Shown here piece by piece: positions 30,603 through 40,074 of a stretch of 64,000 nucleotides of DNA. The notes beneath the pieces were generated by a model. That model did not search any database. It saw only the letters and a list, made by a program, of their open reading frames with translations, and was not told the DNA's origin. Where the stretch lies: the NCBI GenBank assembly GCA_956465555.1, contig OY101122.1:817001-881000 (forward strand). Direction: 5' to 3'. This stretch comes from Nitzschia sp. pyKryTriq1 (lineage: Eukaryota; Bacillariophyta; Bacillariophyceae; Bacillariales; Bacillariaceae). Within the stretch, counting starts at the first letter, position 1. The number at the start of each line of letters is the position of its first letter. The position numbers were made by a program, and so were the translations under genes.

Positions 30603-33011
30603 CTATTGGTGGCCCAGCTCTTCGTTGTTCTTCGATTCATTGACTGTCTCGGGAATGGCTGCGCCTTGATCCGAAGTCTCTTCATCATTAATCATACCAA
30701 GAGCACTTTCGAGCATGAGGCGTTCTTCATCTTGGTATCCCCGTTCAGCTGCTCGCTCTTTAATGGCTGCATCCAACTCGTCAGAAAGACCCAAGAATTC
30801 CTGGCCAGGACAAATCTTTTGAAATATTTTCTCCGCTTGTTCAAAGGCGACATCAGCAGTCAAAACTTGTCCACATGGGGAGCAGATATAAACTCCTTCT
30901 GGATAGGTCGAATCCTCCTCCTCTTCCTCTGCTAGCGCAAAGCTGTAAGTGGCACTGTAAACTTCCACCACAGCTTTGGCTCGGAAGATCGTTTCGGCGG
31001 CTTGATCCAAAATCGTCTTCGTCGACGACGACGACTCGTCATTTGATGCTACTGTTATTATGGTTGTCAAATGCAAAATGACGAATCCGCTGGGAGCGAC
31101 TTGTACCGACTCGTCCATGGTGATACCATGAATCGCATATGGATGATTGCCTATACTGTGAGGTGGGAGAAAGATGACATGCCGTTGCTCTCCGTCCACC
31201 AGCGTTCCATTCATGATGGATATACGACGTAGTATGCGTCGCGTCGGAGCCTTTTTTGACGGTAGCGCATTTCTTGGCACAACTACTTGAGAACAGCGCA
31301 CGATCTTGTCTTTTAGGGCTGATGATTCGCTGGCCATTCCATCGTCCATCGTATCGGCAGCAACCAGGACGCCCTCAACCCTAATCTTATCATCATCATC
31401 ATCCTTCTTCGATTGAATCGCAATGGGTGCACGTCGCAACAGATAGGTCGCCCCAAAGACAGCCGCCGACCGACAAAAAGCCTGTGACAATTCGCCACTC
31501 CCATACATGGGCACCAAAAACGCCGTCGTCCCATACCGTCCCAATGCCTGCAAATGATGCCGTAATTGTGACATGCCCTGAGATAGGGATGTGCTGCTAC
31601 TTGAAATTTCCATTGCAAGCGCATACCGAATGATTTCTCGTAATTTGGGAGATAATTTGTGTTGTTGATGCAAGTAGTCATCCAAAGTCATATCGGATTG
31701 TTGCATACATTGTTGGAGTGTGATCAAGTCCTCTTTTGCTACAGCCTTGTTTTGAGGTCGTGCCAAGGACCGACCTTGATTCAAATGCCGTTCATTCAAC
31801 GACTGGACTTGGTCATCATTATCATCACCATGACCATCAGCTGCTGCCATTTCTCCTGCAACAACCTGTTGATTCCGAAGCTCCTTGAGAATTTCTTCCG
31901 CGACACTCATTTGTGTAGCATAATCCATGGCCAATTGCAGAAACTTCATGAGACGTCGCTTGTCCATGGGCGACAACAATTTGGTAGTAAAGACATCATT
32001 TTTGCTGCATGGAACTCTGGACAATGTCGGTGGTGATGGTGATCCTTGTTTCGTTGTTGCTGAAGTAGTACTACCATTGTTCGTATCCAACCATAATAAT
32101 CCTTCCACCGCTTTGAATTCCAAATAGTCCGCTACATTGCTCGCCAGCATCCCATCGACGGCCCGACCTGCCGCCAAGACAAATACGGGGGAGGCATCCA
32201 GAGCAAACGATCGCATCATCCTATGATCATCTTGGAACAAGGCTTGGACTTGTAGAGATGCAATGGATTGGATATTGTGTCGTTGGTGGAGAAAATCTTC
32301 CAAGGCGAGAGGATCCGTGACATCGATCGCTAGCATCTCCTCGGGGTCGATTCCAAAATACGATACTACTGGCGTCGCCGTTGTTGTTCCATCTTTTGCC
32401 GCCAGATGATTTTGATTCCATTTATCCAAAACCACGGCGACTGAGTTGCATCTCGAAGAAGATGACAATGACAACGATTCCTCATTATTTTCCTCTGCTG
32501 ATGATGTATTCGTAGTTGGAAGGGATTGGATGACGCCCGAACCATAAACAGTTTGAACGGGCGTACCCATCGTGATTCCCAACCTTGTCTGCCTCTGAAA
32601 CGAATGAAACTGGAGACTGGTAGTTCCTCCTTTGGGTGATAGCGGGATGGTCGAGTCCGATTTGTGAATCATAGGAAACTCGGGTGTTGTTGTTGTTGTT
32701 GTTGTTGCTCCCGTAGTGGGAGTACTACTCCCTTGAAACTCTGCTTCGTCTTCTTCTTCTTGCTGCAGCTTGGAAAGTGGCCAGACAGCGTCAAGTTCTC
32801 CGTACATGTCGTCGCCATCGCAATGCAAGACATTCTTCCCAGCTCGCGCCAAGGCGGACGCTAAAATGGCTTGCACCAATCCCGTTCCACAAACAATGAC
32901 ATCGTACTCCAGCAACAACCCTTCATCATCTTTGGGCGTGATGGGCGTCGTCGATGTCGATGTCGTCGTCGTCTTGGCTTTGGCCGCCTCGTCGTCTTCG
33001 GCCTCGCTCAT
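30603..33011 (-). CDS. Rab escort protein (REP/CHM, MRS6-like)
   Basis: Single exon, 802 residues. The start at 33011 is followed by an acidic lead and the GDI/REP dinucleotide-fold-like motif EYDVIVCGTGLVQAILASAL. Further hallmarks: GKNVLHCDGDDMYG, then FALDASPVFVLAAGRAVDGM, then SRVPCSKNDVFTTKLLSPMD, and the conserved ALGRYGTTAFLVPMYGSGEL. GDI proteins are about 450 residues; the larger size here and the low-complexity inserts (Ser/Thr/Gln-rich, near 95-115, 320-340 and 400-430) fit a REP. REP presents newly made Rab GTPases to the geranylgeranyl transferase. The C-terminal Asp/Glu tail is unlike animal REPs. GDI is the less likely alternative. Confidence 0.85.
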   Translation of the reverse strand: MSEAEDDEAAKAKTTTTSTSTTPITPKDDEGLLLEYDVIVCGTGLVQAILASALARAGKNVLHCDGDDMYGELDAVWPLSKLQQEEEDEAEFQGSSTPTTGATTTTTTTPEFPMIHKSDSTIPLSPKGGTTSLQFHSFQRQTRLGITMGTPVQTVYGSGVIQSLPTTNTSSAEENNEESLSLSSSSRCNSVAVVLDKWNQNHLAAKDGTTTATPVVSYFGIDPEEMLAIDVTDPLALEDFLHQRHNIQSIASLQVQALFQDDHRMMRSFALDASPVFVLAAGRAVDGMLASNVADYLEFKAVEGLLWLDTNNGSTTSATTKQGSPSPPTLSRVPCSKNDVFTTKLLSPMDKRRLMKFLQLAMDYATQMSVAEEILKELRNQQVVAGEMAAADGHGDDNDDQVQSLNERHLNQGRSLARPQNKAVAKEDLITLQQCMQQSDMTLDDYLHQQHKLSPKLREIIRYALAMEISSSSTSLSQGMSQLRHHLQALGRYGTTAFLVPMYGSGELSQAFCRSAAVFGATYLLRRAPIAIQSKKDDDDDKIRVEGVLVAADTMDDGMASESSALKDKIVRCSQVVVPRNALPSKKAPTRRILRRISIMNGTLVDGEQRHVIFLPPHSIGNHPYAIHGITMDESVQVAPSGFVILHLTTIITVASNDESSSSTKTILDQAAETIFRAKAVVEVYSATYSFALAEEEEEDSTYPEGVYICSPCGQVLTADVAFEQAEKIFQKICPGQEFLGLSDELDAAIKERAAERGYQDEERLMLESALGMINDEETSDQGAAIPETVNESKNNEELGHQ

Positions 33012-33585
33012 GATGATGATTGTTTCCCGCCCGAGTGCTCTACTTGAGAACGAAGAATCAGATAATTGTACCCTGTTTACAGTACGCGTAGTAGGTACGC
33101 TTTCTCATCTCTCATCTCTCATCATCTGTGCTGATCGCTGATAGCTCGTCATTTTCGTCATTATTTTTTATTAAGAATCGCCCCGGCAAATTTTTTTGCC
33201 AGTTTTGCCACTTGTTGTCGACCACCGTCTGTCCGTCTGTCCGGACTATACACGTCATGGTGCATACGTCAGCCATTAGGATTGCTTCTCAGCCTCACAG
33301 CCAAGAGATTGATGAAGAGCAAGGAAGTAGAACCGTAATCTCTAGAGCTCACACTCTTCAAACACAACAGGTTTTGATCTCTTTATCGTTTCCTCTGCTC
33401 TTTTGCAGGCCTTTTCTCTACCGATGTCTCGTTCGTCTGGTGTTCCTGATAGCCCCGACGAGACCTCTGTTTCCGCTGAGCTCCCGGCTCCTTCAGACCC
33501 GGTCGAGATCGCATCTCCCGACGCTCCCTCAAAGTCATCGAAGCGTAATGGGTCCACAACGACCTACGCGACTCATGCCGCCGCC
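33012..33585. other. Spacer before the copia fossil
   Basis: About 570 bases upstream of REP. Two GTACG words near 33080-33100 and a CATCTCTCATCTCTCATC microrepeat. The later part may belong to the retroelement fossil. Confidence 0.4.
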
Positions 33586-33850
33586 CGCTTTGTGAACCAA
33601 CCTAATAGGGCCTGTCAAGAACATGTGAAATACCTCTGTCGATACCTCCTATTGACACGTACTCGCGGTTTGATTTTTCGTCCCAATGGAGATCATCGAG
33701 TGAGCGCCCATGTCGACGCAGATTTCTGCGGCATGTGGAGTCAGGCCACCTCTCAAATGAAGGAATCTTCCCTCTCGCGCACCGGCTACATCATCGACTA
33801 CGCCGGTTGCCCGATTATTTGGAGGAGTTCAGAGGTAGTAGTGCAGGTAT
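33586..33850 (+). mobile_element. Ty1/copia-type reverse transcriptase-RNase H fossil
   Basis: A fragment reads as the copia junction region between reverse transcriptase and RNase H: HVKYLCRYLLLTRTRGLIF, then the RNase H acid motif VSAHVDADFCGMW and RTGYIIDYAGCPIIWRSS. These are standard copia landmarks. Only this piece remains here; no integrase or terminal repeat is visible, so it is a broken copy. Age cannot be dated without relatives. It lies directly beside a recombinase-like fragment. Confidence 0.7.
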
Positions 33851-33851
33851 G

Positions 33852-34277
33852 TACTCTCCATCTCCACTAGCCTCTCCACAAGGTACCAGTACTGTAGCTA
33901 GTCCCGCTGCTGAAATGCCTCCCCATCCACTAGTAATAGAACAACAAGTTCGTCTGCAAGAAATTGCACATGTTGTGACGGAGCAGACCTTGCCTGGTTC
34001 TACTAAGGAAATCTACAAAAGAGTTTGCAAGGAGTGGCAAGCTTATTGTGATCACACACAGCCAGAAAATATTGCCTTTCCCACTAGTTTGACGAAAGAA
34101 AAAGTAGATTCTTTTATGTTTTACCAAGTCTTTCGTTCAAAAAAGACTCGCCTGCAGCCCAATTTTGACCCAGTGGACTACGACCGTGTGCTCCAGGAGT
34201 ATTTAGTGCACTACCTTGCAGCAGCTGCTGACTCTACTGCTGGGGCTACTCCTATCCCCAGCCAGAGAATGGCCTAG
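33852..34277 (+). mobile_element. Tyrosine-recombinase-like N-terminal domain fragment (crypton type?)
   Basis: A stop-free stretch to 34277 reads STKEIYKRVCKEWQAYCDHT, then LTKEKVDSFMFYQVFRSKKT, then FDPVDYDRVLQEYL. A helix-rich SAM-like DNA-binding domain preceding a catalytic tyrosine-recombinase core (Arg-His-Arg-Tyr) is a fair reading, as in cryptons of protists. The catalytic core is absent; the frame ends within an Ala/Thr/Pro tail. The upstream part is fused in frame to the end of the copia fossil, so its true start is unclear. The family call is inference. Confidence 0.38.
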
Positions 34278-34280
34278 TCA

Positions 34281-34740
34281 TCACCCCTCCTAGTGATAGT
34301 ACTACTGGTAGTACTGTAGCACGCGAGCCTTGTTGCCCAGGATGACTGCTTGTTGTCAATACATTTTCTTTGTCCCTACTGTATTTTGAATGCAAAGACT
34401 AAATTTGGTATAGGTAGGTATGTGTAGACATATGATTCTTTATAGGTACGTATGTATTATGACTATTAACAATACGTACGTTTGATACGAGTAGGTCTGT
34501 CCTTCCATCAGATATGCGAAAGAAAGCCCACGATGACCACCGAGACCCTGATCATTATTTTTCTATTTTATATTTTGGACAAGGACGACGACGACGACGA
34601 CGACGACTCCTCGCTCCTTCCTCCTCCTCTTGACGACAAAACACTATTCCTCTCTTCACCACTGGATTGCCATCGGCTACTTTAGAGAAAATCACCATAA
34701 CTGAAAGCACAAACAACAACAAATATATACTTGCATCATC
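34281..34740. other. Spacer upstream of SOF1, with a (GAC)8 run
   Basis: 460 bases. A perfect (GAC)8 run lies at 34584-34607. TAGGTAGGTATG and TACGTACG words occur near 34410-34485. A TATATA box-like word (AAATATATACTT) stands about 20 bases upstream of the SOF1 ATG. No gene. Confidence 0.45.
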
Positions 34741-36126
34741 ATGAAAGTAAAGGCCTTGTCCCGGAGTCAAAGGACGTCGCAACGAGAATGTTCGGGTGAT
34801 TTACGGAAGCAGAGTCGGAATTTAGACCCTGTCTATCACCCGATGCAACGAGCGAGAGAATATACGCGTGCCGTCACTGCCGCCAAGATCGATCGCATGT
34901 TTGCTCAACCTTTGATTGGAAATCTGGGAAATGGCCACGGGGATGCTGTCTATCACACATGTATTTCGAGAACGTCCTTGTTGCCGCTTTTGTCGGGGTC
35001 GGCTGACGGAACAGTACACTTGTGGGATTTGCCGACGCGATCTTGCGTGGCGACTCTGAATGCACATGCGCAGGCTATTCAAGGACTTGTCTTTGGTATG
35101 GATGACGACTTTTACTCGTGTGGAAACGATGGAACCTTGCGACGATGGTCGGTGCCACAAATCTTGGCTGCTTCGAGCACCACCAACACATCCGAGGATG
35201 GACCGACCAAGGCCCCACTTGACACTTGGAGAATCCAAGGCTCTTTTCAATCAATTGATCACCATTGGGCTGAACGCCAATTTGTCACAGCCTCTGACTC
35301 GGCCGTTCAATTGTGGTCACCTGAACGAAGTGCCCCGATCCAAACGCATTCTAACCTTTGGGGATCCGAGGACACTGTCAATGTTGTTCGATTCAATCCC
35401 GCCGAACCCCATTTGGTCGCCAACTGCTCCATGGACAGAGGGATCGGACTACATGATTTGCGAACAGGATCCGCATTAAAAAAGACAATGTTGAGAATGC
35501 GAAGCAACGATTTGCAATGGAACCCCATGGAACCTTTGAATTTCGTGGTGGCCAATGAAGATTACCAAGCCTACACCTTTGATATGCGTCGACTCAGCGA
35601 ACCAACGCATATTTACAAAGGTCATACATCGGCAGTCATGTCGGTGAGCTGGGCACCGACCGGTAGAGAGTTTGTGACAGGGTCGTATGATCGGACCATT
35701 CGAATTTTCAATCTCAAAGAACGAAATGGAAACGCCCGAGATATCTATCACGCCAAACGTATGCAGCGAGTCTTTACTGTCAACTATACGATGGACAATG
35801 CGTATATTGTGAGTGGAAGCGATGACACTAACGTTCGATTGTGGAAGGCCCGAGCAAGTGAAAAATTGGGACAATTGACGACACGAGAAGAATCGGCCAT
35901 GAAGTACCGGCAGGCGTTGATCAAGAAATATGAGCACCTGCCAGAAGTCAAGAAGATTCACCGTGCCCGCAAGATTCCCAAAACCATCAAAAAGCAAACA
36001 ACTCAAGCAATTATTCAGAAGGAAAGTGCCGAACGCAAGCAAGCGAACCGCATCAATCACTCCAAGCCGGGGACTTACACTTTTATGAGCGAGCGAAAAA
36101 AGGTGGTCAACAAGGAAGTCGATTAG
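34741..36126 (+). CDS. DCAF13: SOF1/DCAF13, WD40 small-subunit processome protein
   Basis: Single exon, 461 residues, the family's usual length (about 445-489). The N-terminus MKVKALSRSQRTSQRECSGD followed by NLDPVYHPMQRAREYTRA is the SOF1 lead. Six to seven WD repeats follow, with SGSADGTVHLWDLPTRSCVA, GNDGTLRRWS, CSMDRGIGLHDLRTGSALKK, GREFVTGSYDRTIRIFNL and VSGSDDTNVRLWKARASEKL. The Sof1-specific C-terminus is present: LPEVKKIHRARKIPKTIKKQ and YTFMSERKKVVNKEVD. It binds the U3-containing SSU processome for 18S rRNA processing and may act as a CUL4 substrate receptor. Firm call. Confidence 0.93.
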   Translation: MKVKALSRSQRTSQRECSGDLRKQSRNLDPVYHPMQRAREYTRAVTAAKIDRMFAQPLIGNLGNGHGDAVYHTCISRTSLLPLLSGSADGTVHLWDLPTRSCVATLNAHAQAIQGLVFGMDDDFYSCGNDGTLRRWSVPQILAASSTTNTSEDGPTKAPLDTWRIQGSFQSIDHHWAERQFVTASDSAVQLWSPERSAPIQTHSNLWGSEDTVNVVRFNPAEPHLVANCSMDRGIGLHDLRTGSALKKTMLRMRSNDLQWNPMEPLNFVVANEDYQAYTFDMRRLSEPTHIYKGHTSAVMSVSWAPTGREFVTGSYDRTIRIFNLKERNGNARDIYHAKRMQRVFTVNYTMDNAYIVSGSDDTNVRLWKARASEKLGQLTTREESAMKYRQALIKKYEHLPEVKKIHRARKIPKTIKKQTTQAIIQKESAERKQANRINHSKPGTYTFMSERKKVVNKEVD

Positions 36127-36339
36127 AACAGTAGCATGCGGATGTAAGGATAGCAATGGTATTCTAGTGTGCTGCCACAACATTGTTCACATCATCATTG
36201 TATGTACATGTACTAAACGCAAGCAACATCGGAAGAACCGAAAATCTCCAAATCCATCTCCAATAGTAGAACTAGCTCCTCCAAATGCCGCTCAGATTTG
36301 AAATTATGGATCAGCTACTTCTATTGATTGTGTTATCTT

Positions 36340-37749
36340 CTAATACGCTTGATCGAGCCCGGCTACCGATGCAATGATAATCTTGTAGCCATCGTCTAGA
36401 GGCACCTCTCGGTTTACCACCGACTGACAAATCTTGGGAAAGTCAGCATTGACATCCAAAAATTTGGAAAGAAAAATGAGCAAATTGAAATCTGCCAATA
36501 GATCCATAAAGTTCCATCCTTGTGAACCACTTTTGGACAGTTGTCGTTTCAATTCGTCCTTGCTAGGCATACGATCGTCCAAATCTCGATTCATGCGTGG
36601 GAATTGCGCAACAAACATCTCAGATGTGTGCTGAACAATTGGAACAACTGTCAAGAAAAAGTTGTTCTCTACTGTCTTGCTAGCCTTTCCTTCTTGAATA
36701 GCAGTAAAGGTCTCATTGACTTGGCAAAATGCCTGGTCTGGTCCAATTTCTAGCGCTTCTTCGGCAACCATGGCCATGCACTGCTGACTGACTTGAAAGG
36801 CCTCTACAGAGACATTTCCATCATCCCCTGTTGTCACCTTGACAGTGACAAAGGGTGTCTCTTCCACTCCACCAGCTGCTTCCAGTTGCAGTTCAGCTGC
36901 CATGATGATTTCGGCAGCAGTGAGCACCAGACCCTTCGCTCGGGGAGCGTGCCCCAAGATCCATCCCACCTTTTTAAGACCACATAGTGATGCAATCTGT
37001 TCTACAGTACCTTCAAGTGGATCTTCCAGTTGCTCGAAACCTTCTGCCGCATCCGGATCTGGCTCTTGTGGGGGCTCATAGATCGCTTCTACCCTCGTCT
37101 TTCTCTCGCCATCTTCTGTCTCCACATAGGTTCCGTACAAAAACCCAAAGCGCTTGCGCTGAAATTGAAATCTTTGCAAATATGACTGAAAATCCGTGAT
37201 ACTTGGAATATCGAGACTGACTTGCTTGCAAATCGCCGATTCCTGTCGCTTGATTTTGAATTCAAACTGAGCATCCATGGCGACAAACTCATTGAGCGTC
37301 CACGCCATTTTGATATCCCTCAAGGGCAGCATACCTTTTCGAAACCCTTTGTCGTCTCCTTCCCTGCGAACCTCATTACTGGGTACCAATTTGATACTTC
37401 CATCCTTGTCAATGACGCGTTTCATGTTGCTGGTGGGAGCCATCGCAGTATCGCCGTTGTTGTTGTCGTCTTCCTGGGCGGCCGCCGTGGGGGCAGCCGT
37501 CACATCAACGCAAGAGCCCGGATCGACGCGGCAATGAACCATACTCCCATGACGCAACCCCTGCTGCGCTAGGGTCTGAGCGCTATCGAGGGGGGATTGA
37601 CACGCTGGATCGCTGCTGAGCGGCTTCTCGTACACCACGTTGGGTCGACTGGTCTGGATGCCTGCCAACACGTCGGCGGTGGTCGCTGTTCCTTCATTCA
37701 ATCCATCGACACGCCAAACACCCACATTGGATCGGACTCGAATCAACAT
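36340..37749 (-). CDS. NPL4: NPL4, Cdc48/p97 cofactor
   Basis: Single exon, 469 residues. The UBX-like N-terminus (MLIRVRSNVGVWRVDGLNEG) is followed by the core MAWTLNEFVAMDAQFEFKIK, then KRFGFLYGTYVETEDG and KKVGWILGHAPRAKGLVLTA (MPN-like domain), and the C-terminal GWNFMDLLADFNLLIFLSKF. With UFD1 and Cdc48 it unfolds ubiquitinated substrates. The animal/yeast zinc finger (CxHGP-xxC-xxC) is missing: the matching stretch reads KRQESAICKQVSLDIPS, with only one Cys, as in plant NPL4. No C-terminal NZF finger is present. Convergent with SOF1. Confidence 0.92.
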   Translation of the reverse strand: MLIRVRSNVGVWRVDGLNEGTATTADVLAGIQTSRPNVVYEKPLSSDPACQSPLDSAQTLAQQGLRHGSMVHCRVDPGSCVDVTAAPTAAAQEDDNNNGDTAMAPTSNMKRVIDKDGSIKLVPSNEVRREGDDKGFRKGMLPLRDIKMAWTLNEFVAMDAQFEFKIKRQESAICKQVSLDIPSITDFQSYLQRFQFQRKRFGFLYGTYVETEDGERKTRVEAIYEPPQEPDPDAAEGFEQLEDPLEGTVEQIASLCGLKKVGWILGHAPRAKGLVLTAAEIIMAAELQLEAAGGVEETPFVTVKVTTGDDGNVSVEAFQVSQQCMAMVAEEALEIGPDQAFCQVNETFTAIQEGKASKTVENNFFLTVVPIVQHTSEMFVAQFPRMNRDLDDRMPSKDELKRQLSKSGSQGWNFMDLLADFNLLIFLSKFLDVNADFPKICQSVVNREVPLDDGYKIIIASVAGLDQAY

Positions 37750-38230
37750 ATTTTCTTTCTTCTCTATTTGCTCCGAGTGTATTGTTTCTGTGTACGATGT
37801 ATGATGTGATGAGGAGTCGTCGTCGTCGATGAGGGAGGATGGAGGATGGAAGAGATGGAAACGAAGGCCATCTTCCGATGAGAACGATTGCTACTAATAC
37901 GAGACGTGGTGCAACCCTCGCCGGATCGCAGTCGAACGCGAACGAACCGAGAAATGATTCGGTTCGGATTAGTCGAAATTACCTGGTGCTTGTACTCGCA
38001 AGTATGGTACCCCTTGCTACTAGTAGTGTCTACTCATCCGCCCCCGCTCGCCTTCCATTGGAGTCTACCTCCTCCTACTAGTAGATGGGACTACTTTCAC
38101 AACCACTGGTAGCGATTGTGGTATGTATACTTCGTAGGAAAATAAGACTGTCTTAGTTTAGTAGTACCAACAGAAGACAGCCGCGAAATCAGCAAATCAA
38201 CACAGCCGTGCATCACAATCATCATCAGGC
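37750..38230. other. Spacer upstream of NPL4, downstream of the peroxidase
   Basis: 481 bases between the NPL4 start and the peroxidase stop (both leftward). A few GTAC words (GTATGGTACC near 38001). No gene. Confidence 0.4.
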
Positions 38231-39459
38231 TCAAGCCCACTCGAAAGGAGTCAAGTTGGACGTTCCCAATTCCTCCAACTTCTGAAAGGCTTTGCTAAAA
38301 TCGCTGTTGAATTTCTGAGCATCCTTTCCATAGGTCTGTACCCACTTTAGAAACTTCTTGTCTTGGATCAACACGAGATCCGAAGGCAGCATCATCAGAG
38401 AGGCATTCGGTCCCGCCACGTACTGATACGGACCACTCCAGTCCTTGGTCTTCCAGTCCAAGTTTTGCAAGAGCGAAAAATACGCATTGTTAAAGGTAGT
38501 AGGAGTAGGTGTCCAGGGACCATCGTATCCGGAAGCAGTCGTGTGGCATCGGCCCAAAGCATGCGCTCCCGACAGTGCCACAATCTCTTGGTCATTGAAG
38601 CCCATGCGATAAAAGATGGATCGCAAATGATCTGCGTCGGACGGATCAGCACCAGGGGGTCCACTATCAGCATTGGGCAACCGACCATCCGGGGTGACGG
38701 CCGAGGGATCCATTGCGTCGACGCGACCACTGCTCCAGGGAATGGTTGGGCCGCTCATGGTTTTGATCGCCGTGACTATACCAGCAGTAGCAAGATTCAT
38801 TTGAGCACATCATATAATTAATGATGGTGAGAAAGAGGCAGTACATGACTGATGACAACACGAGCCAAACGAGCAAAAAATCAATCCATAATATCACGAG
38901 ACGTACCTCCACCCAATGTGTACAGATCGGCGTACGACAATCCTTGATCGGCATACTTTTGGTAGACGGGTTCCAACCACTTGACAGCTGTGTCAGCTAG
39001 ACCTGCGTTTCCGCCGTGGGCGAGTTCTTCTTTGAATCGAATGGTGCCACCTCCACTTCCGCCTGTCTTACTCATTTTGTCATAGGTTCCCGAGGAATGC
39101 CACGCTAGTCGCACCAAGGTCGGTCCCCAATCAGGGTTGGCCTTGACGAGACTGGCAATATCTTGAGAGACGGCCTTGTAATCGACAGCACTTGTGGTGG
39201 CGGCAATGGCGGGCGGGGCGGCGAGGAAAGAAGAAAGCGACACCAAACCACTGGTAATCAAAAAGGCACGGCGATCGAATGTGCTGGTAGCATCCGATTG
39301 AGTACTACCACTAGCCTTCAAGGCCGTATCCTGTGAGTGACGGTGCACCAACGAAGAGGTGGAAAAGCTACTAAAGGCAGCAGCATTTCGAGGCAACAAG
39401 TGCGCACTGCCAATGGCCAGAATGAAAACTCCCAAACGATGAAACATAGTGATTTTCAA
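38231..39459 (-). CDS. Plastid-lumen-targeted class I heme peroxidase (ascorbate/cytochrome c type), two exons
   Basis: Exons 39459-38907 and 38775-38231 (131-base intron, phase 1) give 365 residues. The distal heme triad is Arg117, Trp120 and His121 ([12 protein letters not shown]); the proximal His is 256 ([11 protein letters not shown]); Trp272 sits in [15 protein letters not shown], the position of the CCP/APX radical Trp. Targeting has three parts: a signal peptide ([15 protein letters not shown]), an AAAF motif at 26-29 of the secondary-plastid type, and then a twin-arginine signal, Arg63-Arg64, with a hydrophobic stretch ending APPAIAA near 87. This predicts import through the four-membrane plastid and Tat export to the thylakoid lumen, where it would remove H2O2. 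Ascorbate or cytochrome c as donor is not decided. Confidence 0.88.
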
Positions 39460-39683
39460 TTGTTTTTCAAATGAATGAAAGTTCGGACTGTTTTATGAGC
39501 GATGCATGGATCGGATGATGGATGGATGATGATGATGATTGATTGAAGATGGATCGGGTATCATAAATACTTCGTACGATCAGTTATAAAAAGATCGCGG
39601 TCGGAGTATCTTTGCTGTCAGGTGATGTCGTGAGAATCGAAGAATTCAATTATCAAAATCATTGAACACTGAGGAACACACGC

Positions 39684-39990
39684 GGTACCAGAACCTGGTA
39701 ACAGTTCGCGTAAATACCGGTACCAGTACCTATGGTACAGTACGGGCTGCACAACATGGCGTGTCTGGTGTCTGGGTTCTGGGTTCGAGGTCTGTCTGTC
39801 TGGTGTACAAGTACGATGCTGTAAACAAGAGAACACTTTGAAAGGTACTGAGTTAGACCCGAATTCCAATCTTCGGCATTGATCGCTCGCCTTCCTGATG
39901 CATTCATCTCGGCGTGACGATGATGATGATGAGATGATCTACCGGGTTGTACAAGTACCTGGTACCGGTACCGTACGAGTACTTGTACCC
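39684..39990. repeat. GTAC clusters in the peroxidase/RPT2 divergent spacer
   Basis: The 39460-40074 divergent spacer has clusters at about 39684-39745 (GCGGTACCAGAACC, ACCGGTACCAGTACC, GGTACAGTACGG) and 39948-39990 (TGTACAAGTACC, GGTACCGGTACC, GTACGAGTACTTGTACC). A TTATAAAAAG word is at about 39583. Both flanking genes have their 5' ends here. Confidence 0.7.
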
Positions 39991-40074
39991 TTACTACTTT
40001 TGCATTGCTGTTGTCAGTTCTTGTCTCGCAACCACACTACAGCAACAACACATCACACACTACTTCCATTCACC

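Noticed and set aside
39898-40074. Upstream 59-codon extension of RPT2
   Set aside because: It crosses the GTAC cluster and would hide the N-myristoylation Gly of the MGN start.
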